In this document: in pieces, positions 39,801 through 48,426 of the stretch
How the letters are laid out: each line of letters starts with the position of its first letter
How positions within the stretch are numbered: position 1 is the first letter of the stretch
Assembly (NCBI GenBank): GCA_900315195.1
Contig: OMYD01000002.1
Location: 1-51,536, forward strand
Direction of reading: 5' to 3'
DNA: 51,536 bases
DNA from: an uncultured Eubacteriales bacterium
GTDB lineage: Bacteria; Bacillota; Clostridia; Oscillospirales; Acutalibacteraceae
The notes under the pieces: model-generated
Databases searched by the model: none
Told to the model about the DNA's origin: nothing
The model's input: the letters and a program-made list of their open reading frames with translations, nothing else
Made by a program: the position numbers and the translations under genes

Positions 39801-42323
39801 TTGACAAAGGCTTTACTAAAAAATACATTCCGAGAAATCGCTAACACCAAGGCGCGGTTTATTTCAATTATGGCTATTATCGCGCTGGGCGTGGGTTTTT
39901 TCGCCGGCATAAAGGCTACAAGCCCCTCTATGTACAACCTCGCCGAAAACTATTTCAGCGACCGTTCGCTTATGGATTTCAGGCTTGTGTCGACTGTCGG
40001 CTTTTCGGAAAACGACGTCAAGGCTGTGTCTGAGCTTGAGGGCGTTTCTTCGGTTATGCCGTCATACTACTGCGACGTTATGACACCTGCCGAGGACGGC
40101 GGCGACGTTATCCGCCTTATAGCCGTTCCTAACGCATACAAAGACAACAAAAAGCTCAATTCACTTGTCATAAACGACGGCGACGGCGAGCTTAAAAGCG
40201 GCGAAATCATCACCGAGAGCGTAGCCTTCGCAAACGGGCGGCACAAACTCGGCTCAACCGTAAGCTTTGCCTCGGCGGCAGGCAATCAGCAGGTTTCCGA
40301 CATTTTAAAGCACACAAGCTTTACGGTAAAGGGCAAGGCTGAGTCGCCGCTTTACATCTCATATCAGCGCGGAAAAACCACAATCGGCGACGGTAAAATC
40401 GAGGAGTACATGTACATTCCCGCCGAGGATTTTAAATCGGTAAGGTACACCGAGCTTTATGTAAAGGGCGGCTACTCCGACGAGGTATCGGCTTTTTCCG
40501 ATGATTACGAAAAAGGCACTGACGAACTAAAGGCAAAGCTTGAGCAGCTAGGCAAAGACCGCGGCTTTTCATACATTGAGGAAATGAAGGAATCGGGCGC
40601 AAAGCTTGGCGGTAAAGGCTCAGACTCAGCCACGCCCGAAGCGGCTCAGTGGTATGTTTTTACCCGCGACGACAACCCCGGCTACCACACATTCTCGCAG
40701 AACGCCGACCGCCTTGACGCGGTGGCCTCGGTGTTCCCGCTGTTCTTTTTGCTTGTCGCTGTGCTTGTGTGCGTAACCACCATGACGCGCCTTATTGAGG
40801 AAAAGCGAACGGAAATCGCTACCCTTAAAGCGCTGGGCTACGGCAACATTTCCATCATTTTTAAATATGTAATTTACTCGATAATTGCCGCCGTAGCGGG
40901 CGGCATAATCGGCGTTGTACTGGGGCTTTTTACTCTGCCGTTTATAATTTACGACGCGTATAGAATAATGTTCTACATCGGCGACATAACGCTTGTTCCG
41001 CATGTTCCGTCAATCGCGCTGGGGCTTTTGGCGGCTATAATCTGCACGTCGGCTGTATCGGTGATCGTATGCGCAAAATCGCTTAAAACAAAGCCCGCTC
41101 AGGGTATGCGCCCCAAAGCGCCAAAGCCCGGCAAGCGGATACTGCTTGAGCACATAACTCCGCTCTGGAAGCACATGGGCTTTACCGCCAAGCTTACCGC
41201 GCGAAACCTGTTCCGATATAAAGTAAGGCTGTGCATGACGGTTATCGGCGTGGCTGGCTGCACGGCTCTGGTGCTTGCGGCTTTCGGTCTGCTCGACAGC
41301 TTTGAGCCGCTCACCAAAACGCAGTTTGACGAGATTTTCAAATACGACGCTATCGTTATTCCCAAACAGTCCGGCTCGCCTGAAGAGCTTGGATACGTCA
41401 AAAAGCTCTGCAACGATACGGGCAAGGTCAAATCCGCTATGTTTGCACTTCAGGAGGACGTCAAGCTTGAGGCAAACGGCAGCAAAACGACCGAGTCGAC
41501 CTATATCTCCGTGCCCGAGACCACCGAAAATATTGACGAGCTGATAACGCTTCGCACGCGCAAAGGGCATACTCCGCTCACACTCACCGACGGCGGCGTA
41601 ATGGTAAATGAAAAGCTCGCCTCGGACTTTGGAATATCGGTGGGGGACAAGGTGAAGCTTACAACCGGTTACGGTACGGCTGAAATACGGGTAGACGGAA
41701 TCTATGAGCAATATATCCACAACTATATACTTATGACGAAGGACTGCTACCGCTCGCTTTTCGGCAGAGACGTTTCGTACAATCTGTACCAGGTGCTGCT
41801 CACCGATAAAAGCGAGGAAACCGCCGATGAGTTCAGCTCGGCTCTTATGCGCGACGAGAGGATATCAGCCGTTCCGTTTATGAGAGAGAATATAGATGAG
41901 TTCCGCAACATGCTCAACTCGCTCGACATGGTAGTCGCGGTCATGATAGTCTGCGCGGCGGCTCTGGCGTTTGTGGTGCTCTATAACCTTACAAACATAA
42001 ATATAGCCGAGCGCCAGCGTGAGATAGCTACCTTCAAGGTGCTGGGCTTCTTCAACCGCGAAACCTCCAGGTTTATCTATATTGAAAATATTATTCTGAC
42101 AATTCTGGGAATAGGCGCGGGACTTTGGCTGGGCGTGCTGCTTACAAATTTTATTATCCGCACGGTCGAGGTCGACAACGTAATGTTCGGCAGGGATATT
42201 TTCCCGCAGTCGTTTTTGTTCGCGGCGGGGCTGACGCTCTTGTTCTCGCTGCTTGTAAACCTTGCGATGAGCTTTAAGATCCGCAGGGTAAACATGGTTG
42301 AGAGTCTTAAAAGCGTGGAATAG
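39801..42323 (+). CDS. FtsX-like ABC exporter permease
   Basis: The 840-residue permease has the double-FtsX layout: an N-terminal helix (about 18-38), a large extracellular domain, three helices (about 305-430), a cytosolic linker, another helix near 475-500, a second extracellular domain (500-700), and three C-terminal helices. Conserved pieces are EKRTEIATLKALGYGNISI and ERQREIATFKVLGFFNRE. Start: TTG 39801 lies six bases after AGAGGTG and is preferred over GTG 39792, which is part of that site. Such large permeases export lipids, peptides or confer antimicrobial-peptide resistance. Partner of the ATPase at 38618. Confidence 0.9.
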   Translation: MTKALLKNTFREIANTKARFISIMAIIALGVGFFAGIKATSPSMYNLAENYFSDRSLMDFRLVSTVGFSENDVKAVSELEGVSSVMPSYYCDVMTPAEDGGDVIRLIAVPNAYKDNKKLNSLVINDGDGELKSGEIITESVAFANGRHKLGSTVSFASAAGNQQVSDILKHTSFTVKGKAESPLYISYQRGKTTIGDGKIEEYMYIPAEDFKSVRYTELYVKGGYSDEVSAFSDDYEKGTDELKAKLEQLGKDRGFSYIEEMKESGAKLGGKGSDSATPEAAQWYVFTRDDNPGYHTFSQNADRLDAVASVFPLFFLLVAVLVCVTTMTRLIEEKRTEIATLKALGYGNISIIFKYVIYSIIAAVAGGIIGVVLGLFTLPFIIYDAYRIMFYIGDITLVPHVPSIALGLLAAIICTSAVSVIVCAKSLKTKPAQGMRPKAPKPGKRILLEHITPLWKHMGFTAKLTARNLFRYKVRLCMTVIGVAGCTALVLAAFGLLDSFEPLTKTQFDEIFKYDAIVIPKQSGSPEELGYVKKLCNDTGKVKSAMFALQEDVKLEANGSKTTESTYISVPETTENIDELITLRTRKGHTPLTLTDGGVMVNEKLASDFGISVGDKVKLTTGYGTAEIRVDGIYEQYIHNYILMTKDCYRSLFGRDVSYNLYQVLLTDKSEETADEFSSALMRDERISAVPFMRENIDEFRNMLNSLDMVVAVMIVCAAALAFVVLYNLTNINIAERQREIATFKVLGFFNRETSRFIYIENIILTILGIGAGLWLGVLLTNFIIRTVEVDNVMFGRDIFPQSFLFAAGLTLLFSLLVNLAMSFKIRRVNMVESLKSVE

Positions 42324-42350
42324 TTTTGAGAGCGGAGTGTTGAGTTAAAG
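42323..42350 (+). repeat. 7-base-period tract abutting permease stop
   Basis: Heptamers GTTTTGA, GAGCGGA, GTGTTGA, GTTAAAG, starting at the base after or within the stop; inverted in sense to 42438-42472. Confidence 0.8.
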
Positions 42351-42437
42351 GTCGCTACGCTCCGGATTTATAGTTTTGCTGATATAAATACGGTCGGGCA
42401 ATAAACGTTTTTACAATACAATCTATCTGCACGACCG

Positions 42438-42472
42438 CAACTCCACACTCCAAACTCCACTCTAAACTCTGA
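42438..42472 (-). repeat. 7-base-period tract upstream of aspS
   Basis: Heptamers CAACTCC, ACACTCC, AAACTCC, ACTCTAA, ACTCTGA; on the minus strand this reads GGAGTGTGGAGTT-like, pairing with the tract at 42323. Confidence 0.85.
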
Positions 42473-42481
42473 ATTAAGGTA

Positions 42482-42510
42482 TTGATTGATTGAAAGTTTT
42501 GTGATATAAT
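42482..42510 (+). promoter_or_regulatory. sigma-A promoter of aspS
   Basis: TTGATT (42482-42487), 17 bases, TATAAT (42505-42510), 40 bases before the start codon. Confidence 0.75.
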
Positions 42511-42550
42511 CATTTGGAATAGGCAAATTATCTGTGAAAGGACAGTTTTG

Positions 42551-44296
42551 ATGATAAAGGCTAACAAGTACCGCACCGTAAGCTGCGGCGAATTGAGAGA
42601 AGAAAACATCGGTCAGCAGGTCCGCGTTGCGGGCTGGGTTGAGAACATCCGCGACCACGGCGGCGTTATGTTCCTCGACATCCGCGACCAGTACGGCGTT
42701 TTGCAGGTTGTTGTACACAACGACGAGCTGCTGAAAAACATCAACAAGGAGTGCACCGTAACCCTCAGCGGCGAGGTTGTAAAGCGCGACGAGGAAACAA
42801 TCAACAAGAAAATCGCCACGGGCTATGTCGAGGTTCACACCGAGGACATCACCGTTTTGGGCAAGTGCAAAAACGTGCTTCCCTTTGAGGTTGCCACCTC
42901 CACAAATACAGGCGAGGACGTTCGCCTTAAATACCGTTTTCTTGACCTGAGAAACCCCAAGGTTCACAATAATATCATGTTCCGTTCGCAGGTTGTCGCT
43001 TTTTTGCGTCAGAAGATGAACGAGCTCGGCTTTACCGAAATCAACACCCCGATTCTTTCAACCTCATCACCCGAGGGCGCGCGCGACTATCTTATACCCA
43101 GCCGCAAGCACAAGGGTAAGTTCTACGCCCTGCCGCAGGCTCCCCAGATTTTCAAGCAGCTGCTCATGGTATCGGGCTTTGACAAATACTTCCAGATTGC
43201 GCCCTGCTTCCGCGACGAGGACGCCCGCGCAGACCGTTCACCGGGCGAGTTCTATCAGCTCGACTTTGAAATGGCGTTTGCCACTCAGGAGGACGTTTTT
43301 GACGTTGCCGAGCAGGTTCTTTACGAAACATTCTCAAAATTTACCGATAAAGAAGTAAGCAAGCCGCCGTTTAAGCGCATTCCGTTTGCCGAGTCAATGC
43401 TCAAGTACGGCACCGACAAGCCCGACCTGCGCAACCCGCTTGAAATCGTTGGAATCAGCGACATGTTTGTCGAGACCGATTTCGCGCCCTTCCGCAAAAA
43501 GTGCGTGCGATCGCTCAACGTTCCGGGCGCTGCCGCTCAGAGCAAAAAGTGGTTCAAGCGCATGGAGGAATTCGCGCTTGAAATCGGCATGAAGGGTTTG
43601 GGCTATGTTAAAGTCAACGATGACCTCACTTTTGACGGTCCCATCGACAAGTTCCTTAAAGAGGGCGACCGCGAGGAGCTTATAAAGCGCAACGGCTCAA
43701 AGGCAGGCGACGTTATTTACTTCATCGCAGACACCGCTCAGGAGGCTCCCAAGCTTGCCGGTCAGATCCGCACCGAGGTTGCCAACCGCCTGAACCTTAT
43801 CGACAAGAGCCGCTTTGAAATGTGCTTCATCGTGGACTTCCCGATGTTTGAGCGCGACGACGACGGCAAGATCATCTTCACCCACAACCCGTTCTCAATG
43901 CCGCAGGGCGGTCTTGACGCGCTTAATAATCAGGATCCTGAAACGATCCTCGCTTATCAGTATGACATCGTATGCAACGGCGTTGAGCTTTCCTCGGGCG
44001 CTGTGCGCAACCACGACATCGAGATCATGAAGAAAGCCTTTGACATGGCTGGCTACACCGAGGACGACCTCAAGGCCAAGTTCTCGGCGCTCTACAACGC
44101 GTTCCAGTACGGCGCTCCGCCTCACGCGGGCATGGCTCCCGGCGTTGACAGAATGATTATGCTCCTTACAGAGGAGGAGAACATCCGCGAGGTAATCGCC
44201 TTCCCGATGAACTCCAACGCTCAGGACGTGCTCCTCGGCTCTCCGGGTGAAGTCACCGAGCAGCAGCTCAGAGAGGTTCATATCAAGCTGAGATAA
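42551..44296 (+). CDS. aspS: aspartyl-tRNA synthetase, bacterial type
   Basis: It charges tRNA-Asp. Start at ATG 42551, eight bases after AAAGGA. The 581-residue class II synthetase has the N-terminal OB fold (VRVAGWVENIRDHGGVMFLDIRD), motif 2 FRDEDARADRSPGEFYQLDFEM (about 220-241), the bacterial GAD insertion (about 290-420) and motif 3 GMAPGVDRMIMLL. The GAD insertion marks the bacterial AspRS1 type. With GatCAB encoded 1 kb downstream, a non-discriminating AspRS feeding Asp-tRNA(Asn) to GatCAB is possible, but needs knowledge of whether AsnRS exists. Confidence 0.96.
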   Translation: MIKANKYRTVSCGELREENIGQQVRVAGWVENIRDHGGVMFLDIRDQYGVLQVVVHNDELLKNINKECTVTLSGEVVKRDEETINKKIATGYVEVHTEDITVLGKCKNVLPFEVATSTNTGEDVRLKYRFLDLRNPKVHNNIMFRSQVVAFLRQKMNELGFTEINTPILSTSSPEGARDYLIPSRKHKGKFYALPQAPQIFKQLLMVSGFDKYFQIAPCFRDEDARADRSPGEFYQLDFEMAFATQEDVFDVAEQVLYETFSKFTDKEVSKPPFKRIPFAESMLKYGTDKPDLRNPLEIVGISDMFVETDFAPFRKKCVRSLNVPGAAAQSKKWFKRMEEFALEIGMKGLGYVKVNDDLTFDGPIDKFLKEGDREELIKRNGSKAGDVIYFIADTAQEAPKLAGQIRTEVANRLNLIDKSRFEMCFIVDFPMFERDDDGKIIFTHNPFSMPQGGLDALNNQDPETILAYQYDIVCNGVELSSGAVRNHDIEIMKKAFDMAGYTEDDLKAKFSALYNAFQYGAPPHAGMAPGVDRMIMLLTEEENIREVIAFPMNSNAQDVLLGSPGEVTEQQLREVHIKLR

Positions 44297-44316
44297 ATGC
44301 TTGGAATAATCAATTT

Positions 44317-44356
44317 AACCCATGTGCTCATTTGAGCATGTGGGTTTGTTTTTTTG
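44317..44356 (+). terminator. intrinsic terminator after aspS
   Basis: Arms 44317-44330 and 44333-44346 pair over 14 positions with wobbles, followed by TGTTTTTTT. Confidence 0.85.
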
Positions 44357-44427
44357 CAAACAGCTTGTAAGTCAGGAAAGGTTGTGGTATGATAAAGTTG
44401 AGAAATATTTATGCATGGAGGGATAGT

Positions 44428-45102
44428 ATGCAGGCGTTAAAATGCGATTTGTGCGGAGGCGGGCTGATTATTGACGACAGCCGCGAGTTTGCCGTTTGTG
44501 AGTTTTGCGCCACAAAATATATGGCGAGTACCTTACGGCAAAAAATACAAGAGATTAAAGGAACTGTCAGTATTGAAGGCGAAGTAGCCGTTCGGCAGGC
44601 CGATTTTGTAATAAGAGCCGGGGTTCTTGAGAAATACAACGGAAGCGACGTAAAAATTGCAATCCCGAAAAATGTTACGATAATCGGCGCAGGAGCTTTT
44701 GAAGATTGCAAGGGCCCTGACAGCGTAACAGAAATTGACAACCGCGCTTTTTGTAACTGTGTTAAGCTCAAAAAAGTTGTTTTGCCAAAATCACTTCAGA
44801 CTATAGGCAACTACGCTTTTGCGGGGTGTGAATCACTTGGAAGCATTGATATACCAAACAGCGTGACCGATATAGGCAACGGCGCGTTTAAAAATTGTCG
44901 TAGTCTTTTAAGCGTTTCCGGAAATTACATGAAGTTTGTTGATGATTTTGACGATATATTTTTCGGTTCTCGTTTTTTGGAAAACTATTCTGATTTGACG
45001 CGTCGGCGCAGAGCAGATGATCTGTGCCAATACTGCGGAGGAACATTTAAGGGGTTATTCTCAAAAACATGCACCAAATGCGGAAGAACAAAAGATTATT
45101 AA
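44428..45102 (+). CDS. zinc-ribbon protein with BspA-like leucine-rich repeats
   Basis: The 224-residue protein starts at ATG 44428 after GGAGGG. Residues 1-30 are a zinc ribbon (LKCDLCGG ... VCEFCATKY). Residues about 70-170 hold three LRR_5/BspA units (IGAGAFEDCKGPDSVTEIDNRAFCNC, LKKVVLPKSLQTIGNYAFAGC, SIDIPNSVTDIGNGAFKNC). A second zinc ribbon closes it (LCQYCGG ... CTKCGRTK). No signal peptide, so the repeats are cytosolic, unlike secreted BspA proteins. The join at KGPDSVTEI looks as if part of a repeat was deleted in frame. Function unknown. Confidence 0.85.
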   Translation: MQALKCDLCGGGLIIDDSREFAVCEFCATKYMASTLRQKIQEIKGTVSIEGEVAVRQADFVIRAGVLEKYNGSDVKIAIPKNVTIIGAGAFEDCKGPDSVTEIDNRAFCNCVKLKKVVLPKSLQTIGNYAFAGCESLGSIDIPNSVTDIGNGAFKNCRSLLSVSGNYMKFVDDFDDIFFGSRFLENYSDLTRRRRADDLCQYCGGTFKGLFSKTCTKCGRTKDY

Positions 45103-45117
45103 TGAAATAAAAAATCT

Positions 45118-45157
45118 TCCCTATAGCTTGGCATTTTCAGGCTATAGGGATATTTTT
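45118..45157 (+). terminator. intrinsic terminator after zinc-ribbon LRR gene
   Basis: A 10-bp perfect stem (45118-45127 with 45141-45150) followed by TATTTTTT. Confidence 0.85.
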
Positions 45158-45246
45158 TCATCTTTTATTTTTCTATTGAAACCTTTTCCGAAATAGTGTA
45201 TAATATTATGGATAGTTTATAAAATTAACTTTTAGAAGGTGAAGCT

Positions 45247-45525
45247 ATGGTAACAAGAGAAGATGTTGAAAACATTGCGCTGCTTTCCAAGCTGTTTGTG
45301 CCCGAGGAGGAGCTTGACGGACTTACAAAGTCAATGCAGGAAATAATCGACTTTGCCGACGCGATAAATAACGCGCCGACAAGCGCCGAGGGCTTTGACA
45401 ACATCAACAATCTGTCAAACGTTTTCCGTGAGGACGAGGTTATTTCGTCCTATCCCTCTTCGGAAATTCTTAAAAACGCGCCCGAACAGGCGGAAGACCA
45501 CTTTTTAGTCAGAAACAGGGAGTGA
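45247..45525 (+). CDS. gatC: Asp/Glu-tRNA amidotransferase subunit C
   Basis: GatC is the 92-residue clamp between GatA and GatB. Typical features are EDVENIALLSKLFVPEEELDGLTKSMQEIIDFADAI at the N-terminal half and NVFREDEVISSY (usual LRxDxV segment) in the second half. AGAAGGTGAAGCT precedes the ATG. Its stop overlaps the ribosome site region of gatA, the start of a coupled gatCAB operon. Confidence 0.94.
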   Translation: MVTREDVENIALLSKLFVPEEELDGLTKSMQEIIDFADAINNAPTSAEGFDNINNLSNVFREDEVISSYPSSEILKNAPEQAEDHFLVRNRE

Positions 45526-45533
45526 GGTGCGCT

Positions 45534-46991
45534 ATGGGATCTATTGCTAAAATACACGATATGCTTACGGCTAAGCAGGTTTCCTGCGCTGAGCTTACAA
45601 AAAGCTATCTTGAGGAAATCGAAAAATCAAACGGCGCGCTCAACGCTTACGTCTGCGTAACTCCAGACGAGGCGCTTAAAGTTGCCGAAGCGGTCGATAA
45701 AAAAATCGCCGCGGGGCAGGAGATAGGCATGCTTGAGGGCGTGCCCATGACGCTCAAGGACAACATGTCCACCAAGGGTATTGAAACCACCTGCTGCTCA
45801 AAGATCCTCACGGGCTACAAGCCGATTTACGACGCTGCGGTCTGGGAGCTTCTTAAAGAGCAGAACGCCGTTATGCTTGGCAAGACCAACATGGACGAGT
45901 TCGCTATGGGCTCATCGTGTGAGAACTCTTACTTCGGCGGCGCCATGAACCCCTTTGACGTCAATCATGTCGCGGGCGGCAGCTCGGGCGGCGTTGCGAG
46001 CGCTGTCGGCGGAAACATCGCGGCTTACGGCTTAGGCTCCGATACGGGCGGCTCAATCCGTCAGCCCGCGTCATTCTGCGGCGTTGTCGGTTTAAAGCCC
46101 ACATACGGCGCTGTTTCGCGTTACGGCCTGATCGCTTACGCAAGCTCGCTTGACCAGATCGGCCCCATCACAAAGAGCGTTGAGGACGCTTCAATTGTGT
46201 TCGACGCCATTTCAAAGCCCGACAGGCGCGACTCAACCTGCCTCGGCTCAAAGGGCGGCGAGACTTACTCCAGGCTTAATAACGACATCAAGGGCATGAA
46301 AATCGGCATCGCGCGCGAATACCTTGACGGTGTGCGCGACGACGTTAAGGAAGCCGTGCTTGAGGCGGCAAAGGTTTATGAATCTTTAGGCGCCGAGATC
46401 GTCTACTTTGACTTGCCGATCCTAAAATTTGCCCTGCCTGTTTACTATATCATCGCCTGCGCCGAGGCTTCATCAAACCTCGGCCGTTACGACGGTATCC
46501 GCTACGGCTACAAGACCGAGCATTACACGGGCACTCACGACATGATCTGCCGCACCCGCAGCGAGGGCTTCGGCGAGGAGGTCAAGCGCAGGATCCTGCT
46601 CGGCACCTATGTTCTGTCGGCGGGCTACTACGACGCTTACTACAAAAAGGCTACCGATCTGCGCGGAACTATCATCAAGGCGTTTAACGACGCGTTTGTA
46701 AACTGCGACGTTATTCTCGCGCCCACCGTGCCGATGACCGCTTTTGAAAAAGGCCACGCCACGTCTGACCCGATTGAAACATATCTTACCGACATCTGCA
46801 CCGTTCCCGTAAATATCGCGGGGCTCCCCGGTGTGTCGATTCCCTGCGGATTCAACCAAAAGGGTATGCCCATCGGCATGCAGCTTATCGGCAGAAGCTT
46901 CGGCGAGGCTCAGATCCTTAACGCCGCTTACAAGTACCAGCAGGCGGCTCCCGAAAAATTCATTGATACAAAGTGGGGTGTTAAGCTGTGA
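45534..46991 (+). CDS. gatA: Asp/Glu-tRNA amidotransferase subunit A
   Basis: The glutaminase subunit supplies ammonia. Start chosen at ATG 45534 behind GAGGTG; GTG 45522 is possible. The 485-residue amidase-signature protein carries the Ser-cisSer-Lys triad: Lys in PMTLKDNMSTKG (about 76), Ser in AGGSSGGVASAVGG (about 151) and nucleophile Ser in GSDTGGSIRQPASFCG (about 175). The last codon overlaps the gatB start (GTGA). Confidence 0.96.
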   Translation: MGSIAKIHDMLTAKQVSCAELTKSYLEEIEKSNGALNAYVCVTPDEALKVAEAVDKKIAAGQEIGMLEGVPMTLKDNMSTKGIETTCCSKILTGYKPIYDAAVWELLKEQNAVMLGKTNMDEFAMGSSCENSYFGGAMNPFDVNHVAGGSSGGVASAVGGNIAAYGLGSDTGGSIRQPASFCGVVGLKPTYGAVSRYGLIAYASSLDQIGPITKSVEDASIVFDAISKPDRRDSTCLGSKGGETYSRLNNDIKGMKIGIAREYLDGVRDDVKEAVLEAAKVYESLGAEIVYFDLPILKFALPVYYIIACAEASSNLGRYDGIRYGYKTEHYTGTHDMICRTRSEGFGEEVKRRILLGTYVLSAGYYDAYYKKATDLRGTIIKAFNDAFVNCDVILAPTVPMTAFEKGHATSDPIETYLTDICTVPVNIAGLPGVSIPCGFNQKGMPIGMQLIGRSFGEAQILNAAYKYQQAAPEKFIDTKWGVKL

Positions 46992-48400
46992 AATACGAAT
47001 TAGTTTCGGGTTTTGAAACCCACATCGAGTTATCTACAAAGACAAAGATTTTCTGCGGCTGCACCACTCAGTTCGGCGGCGAGCCGAATACCCACTGCTG
47101 TCCTGTATGTATCGGTCTGCCGGGTACTTTGCCAGTCCTCAACCGCGAGGTTGTGCGCTTCGCGATTAAGGCGGGGCTTGCGGTTCACGGCAAAATCGCC
47201 GAGGTCGCAAAGATGGACAGAAAGAACTACTGCTATCCCGATTTGGCTAAGGCTTATCAGATAAGCCAGCTTTACGCTCCGCTGATTATCGGCGGCTATA
47301 TCGAGCTTTCAAACGGCAGAAAAATCCGCCTCCACCACATCCACATCGAGGAGGACGCCGGAAAGCTGATTCATCAGCACGGCGACACCTATGTCGACTA
47401 TAACCGCGGCGGCGTTCCGCTTATTGAAATCGTTTCCGAGCCCGACATCCGCTCAATTGACGAGGCTAAGGAATATGTTGAAAAGCTTCAGCAGGTTATG
47501 CGCTGGGTCGGAATCTCCGACTGCAAAATGCAGGAGGGCTCAATGCGCTGCGACGTTAATATCTCGGTTCGCCCCGAGGGGACTGAAGCGTTCGGCACGC
47601 GCACCGAAATCAAGAACATGAACTCAATCACCAACATCGCCCGCGCTATGGAATACGAGTACGAGCGTCAGGTCGATTTGATTGAAAGCGGCGGCAAGGT
47701 CGTTCAGGAAACCCTGCGCTTTGACGACGCGAGCGGCACTACCTCCTCAATGAGAAGCAAGGAGGACGCTCACGACTACCGCTATTTCCGCGATCCCGAT
47801 TTGGTAACAATCAATATCGCGCGCGACGAGGTTGAGGCTCTCAAGGCCGAAATGCCCGAGCTGCCCGCAGATAAATTCGAGCGCTATGTCGACGATTACG
47901 ACATTCCCGAAAAGGACGCGGCTCTGCTTACAAAGTACCGCAATATAAGCGAGTATTTTGACAAGGCTATCGACGGCGTTAAGTCGCCCAAGACCGTAAG
48001 CAACTTTATTATCGGCCAGATTTTCCGCAGAGTTGAAACCGAGGCGGATAAGGAAATCTTTGACGTAGCGACCTCGCCCGAACAGCTAAACGAGCTTGTA
48101 AAGCTGCTTGACAGCGGCAAAATCCGCAATAATCTCGCCAAGTCAACGCTTGAAAAAATGCTTGACAGCGGCAAGGGCGCGCTTGAGTTCATAAGCGAGA
48201 GCGACATGGGCGGAATTGACGAAAACGCGCTTCTTGAGCTGTGCAAGGCGGCTGTTGAGGGCAACCCCAAGGCAGTTGAGGACTTCAAAAACGGCAAGGA
48301 AAAGGCTATCAAGGCGCTTGTCGGCAACGTAATGAAGAACAGCCGGGGCAAGGCGGACGCTATGGCTGCCGAGGCTAAAATCAAGGAGCTTATAGGATAA
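46988..48400 (+). CDS. gatB: Asp/Glu-tRNA amidotransferase subunit B
   Basis: The transamidase subunit converts Glu-tRNA(Gln) or Asp-tRNA(Asn) to the amide form. It starts at GTG 46988, overlapping gatA by four bases. The 470-residue product has ETHIELSTKTKIFCGC, the zinc ligands CGC and CCPVC (about 18-40), YPDLAKAYQISQL, HIEEDAGKLIH, and a C-terminal YqeY-like helical domain (about 330-470). The next gene, the ubiquitin-dockerin relic, begins 26 bases later with no terminator between. Confidence 0.96.
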   Translation: MKYELVSGFETHIELSTKTKIFCGCTTQFGGEPNTHCCPVCIGLPGTLPVLNREVVRFAIKAGLAVHGKIAEVAKMDRKNYCYPDLAKAYQISQLYAPLIIGGYIELSNGRKIRLHHIHIEEDAGKLIHQHGDTYVDYNRGGVPLIEIVSEPDIRSIDEAKEYVEKLQQVMRWVGISDCKMQEGSMRCDVNISVRPEGTEAFGTRTEIKNMNSITNIARAMEYEYERQVDLIESGGKVVQETLRFDDASGTTSSMRSKEDAHDYRYFRDPDLVTINIARDEVEALKAEMPELPADKFERYVDDYDIPEKDAALLTKYRNISEYFDKAIDGVKSPKTVSNFIIGQIFRRVETEADKEIFDVATSPEQLNELVKLLDSGKIRNNLAKSTLEKMLDSGKGALEFISESDMGGIDENALLELCKAAVEGNPKAVEDFKNGKEKAIKALVGNVMKNSRGKADAMAAEAKIKELIG

Positions 48401-48426
48401 AATAATCATTTAATGGAGGACACGGC

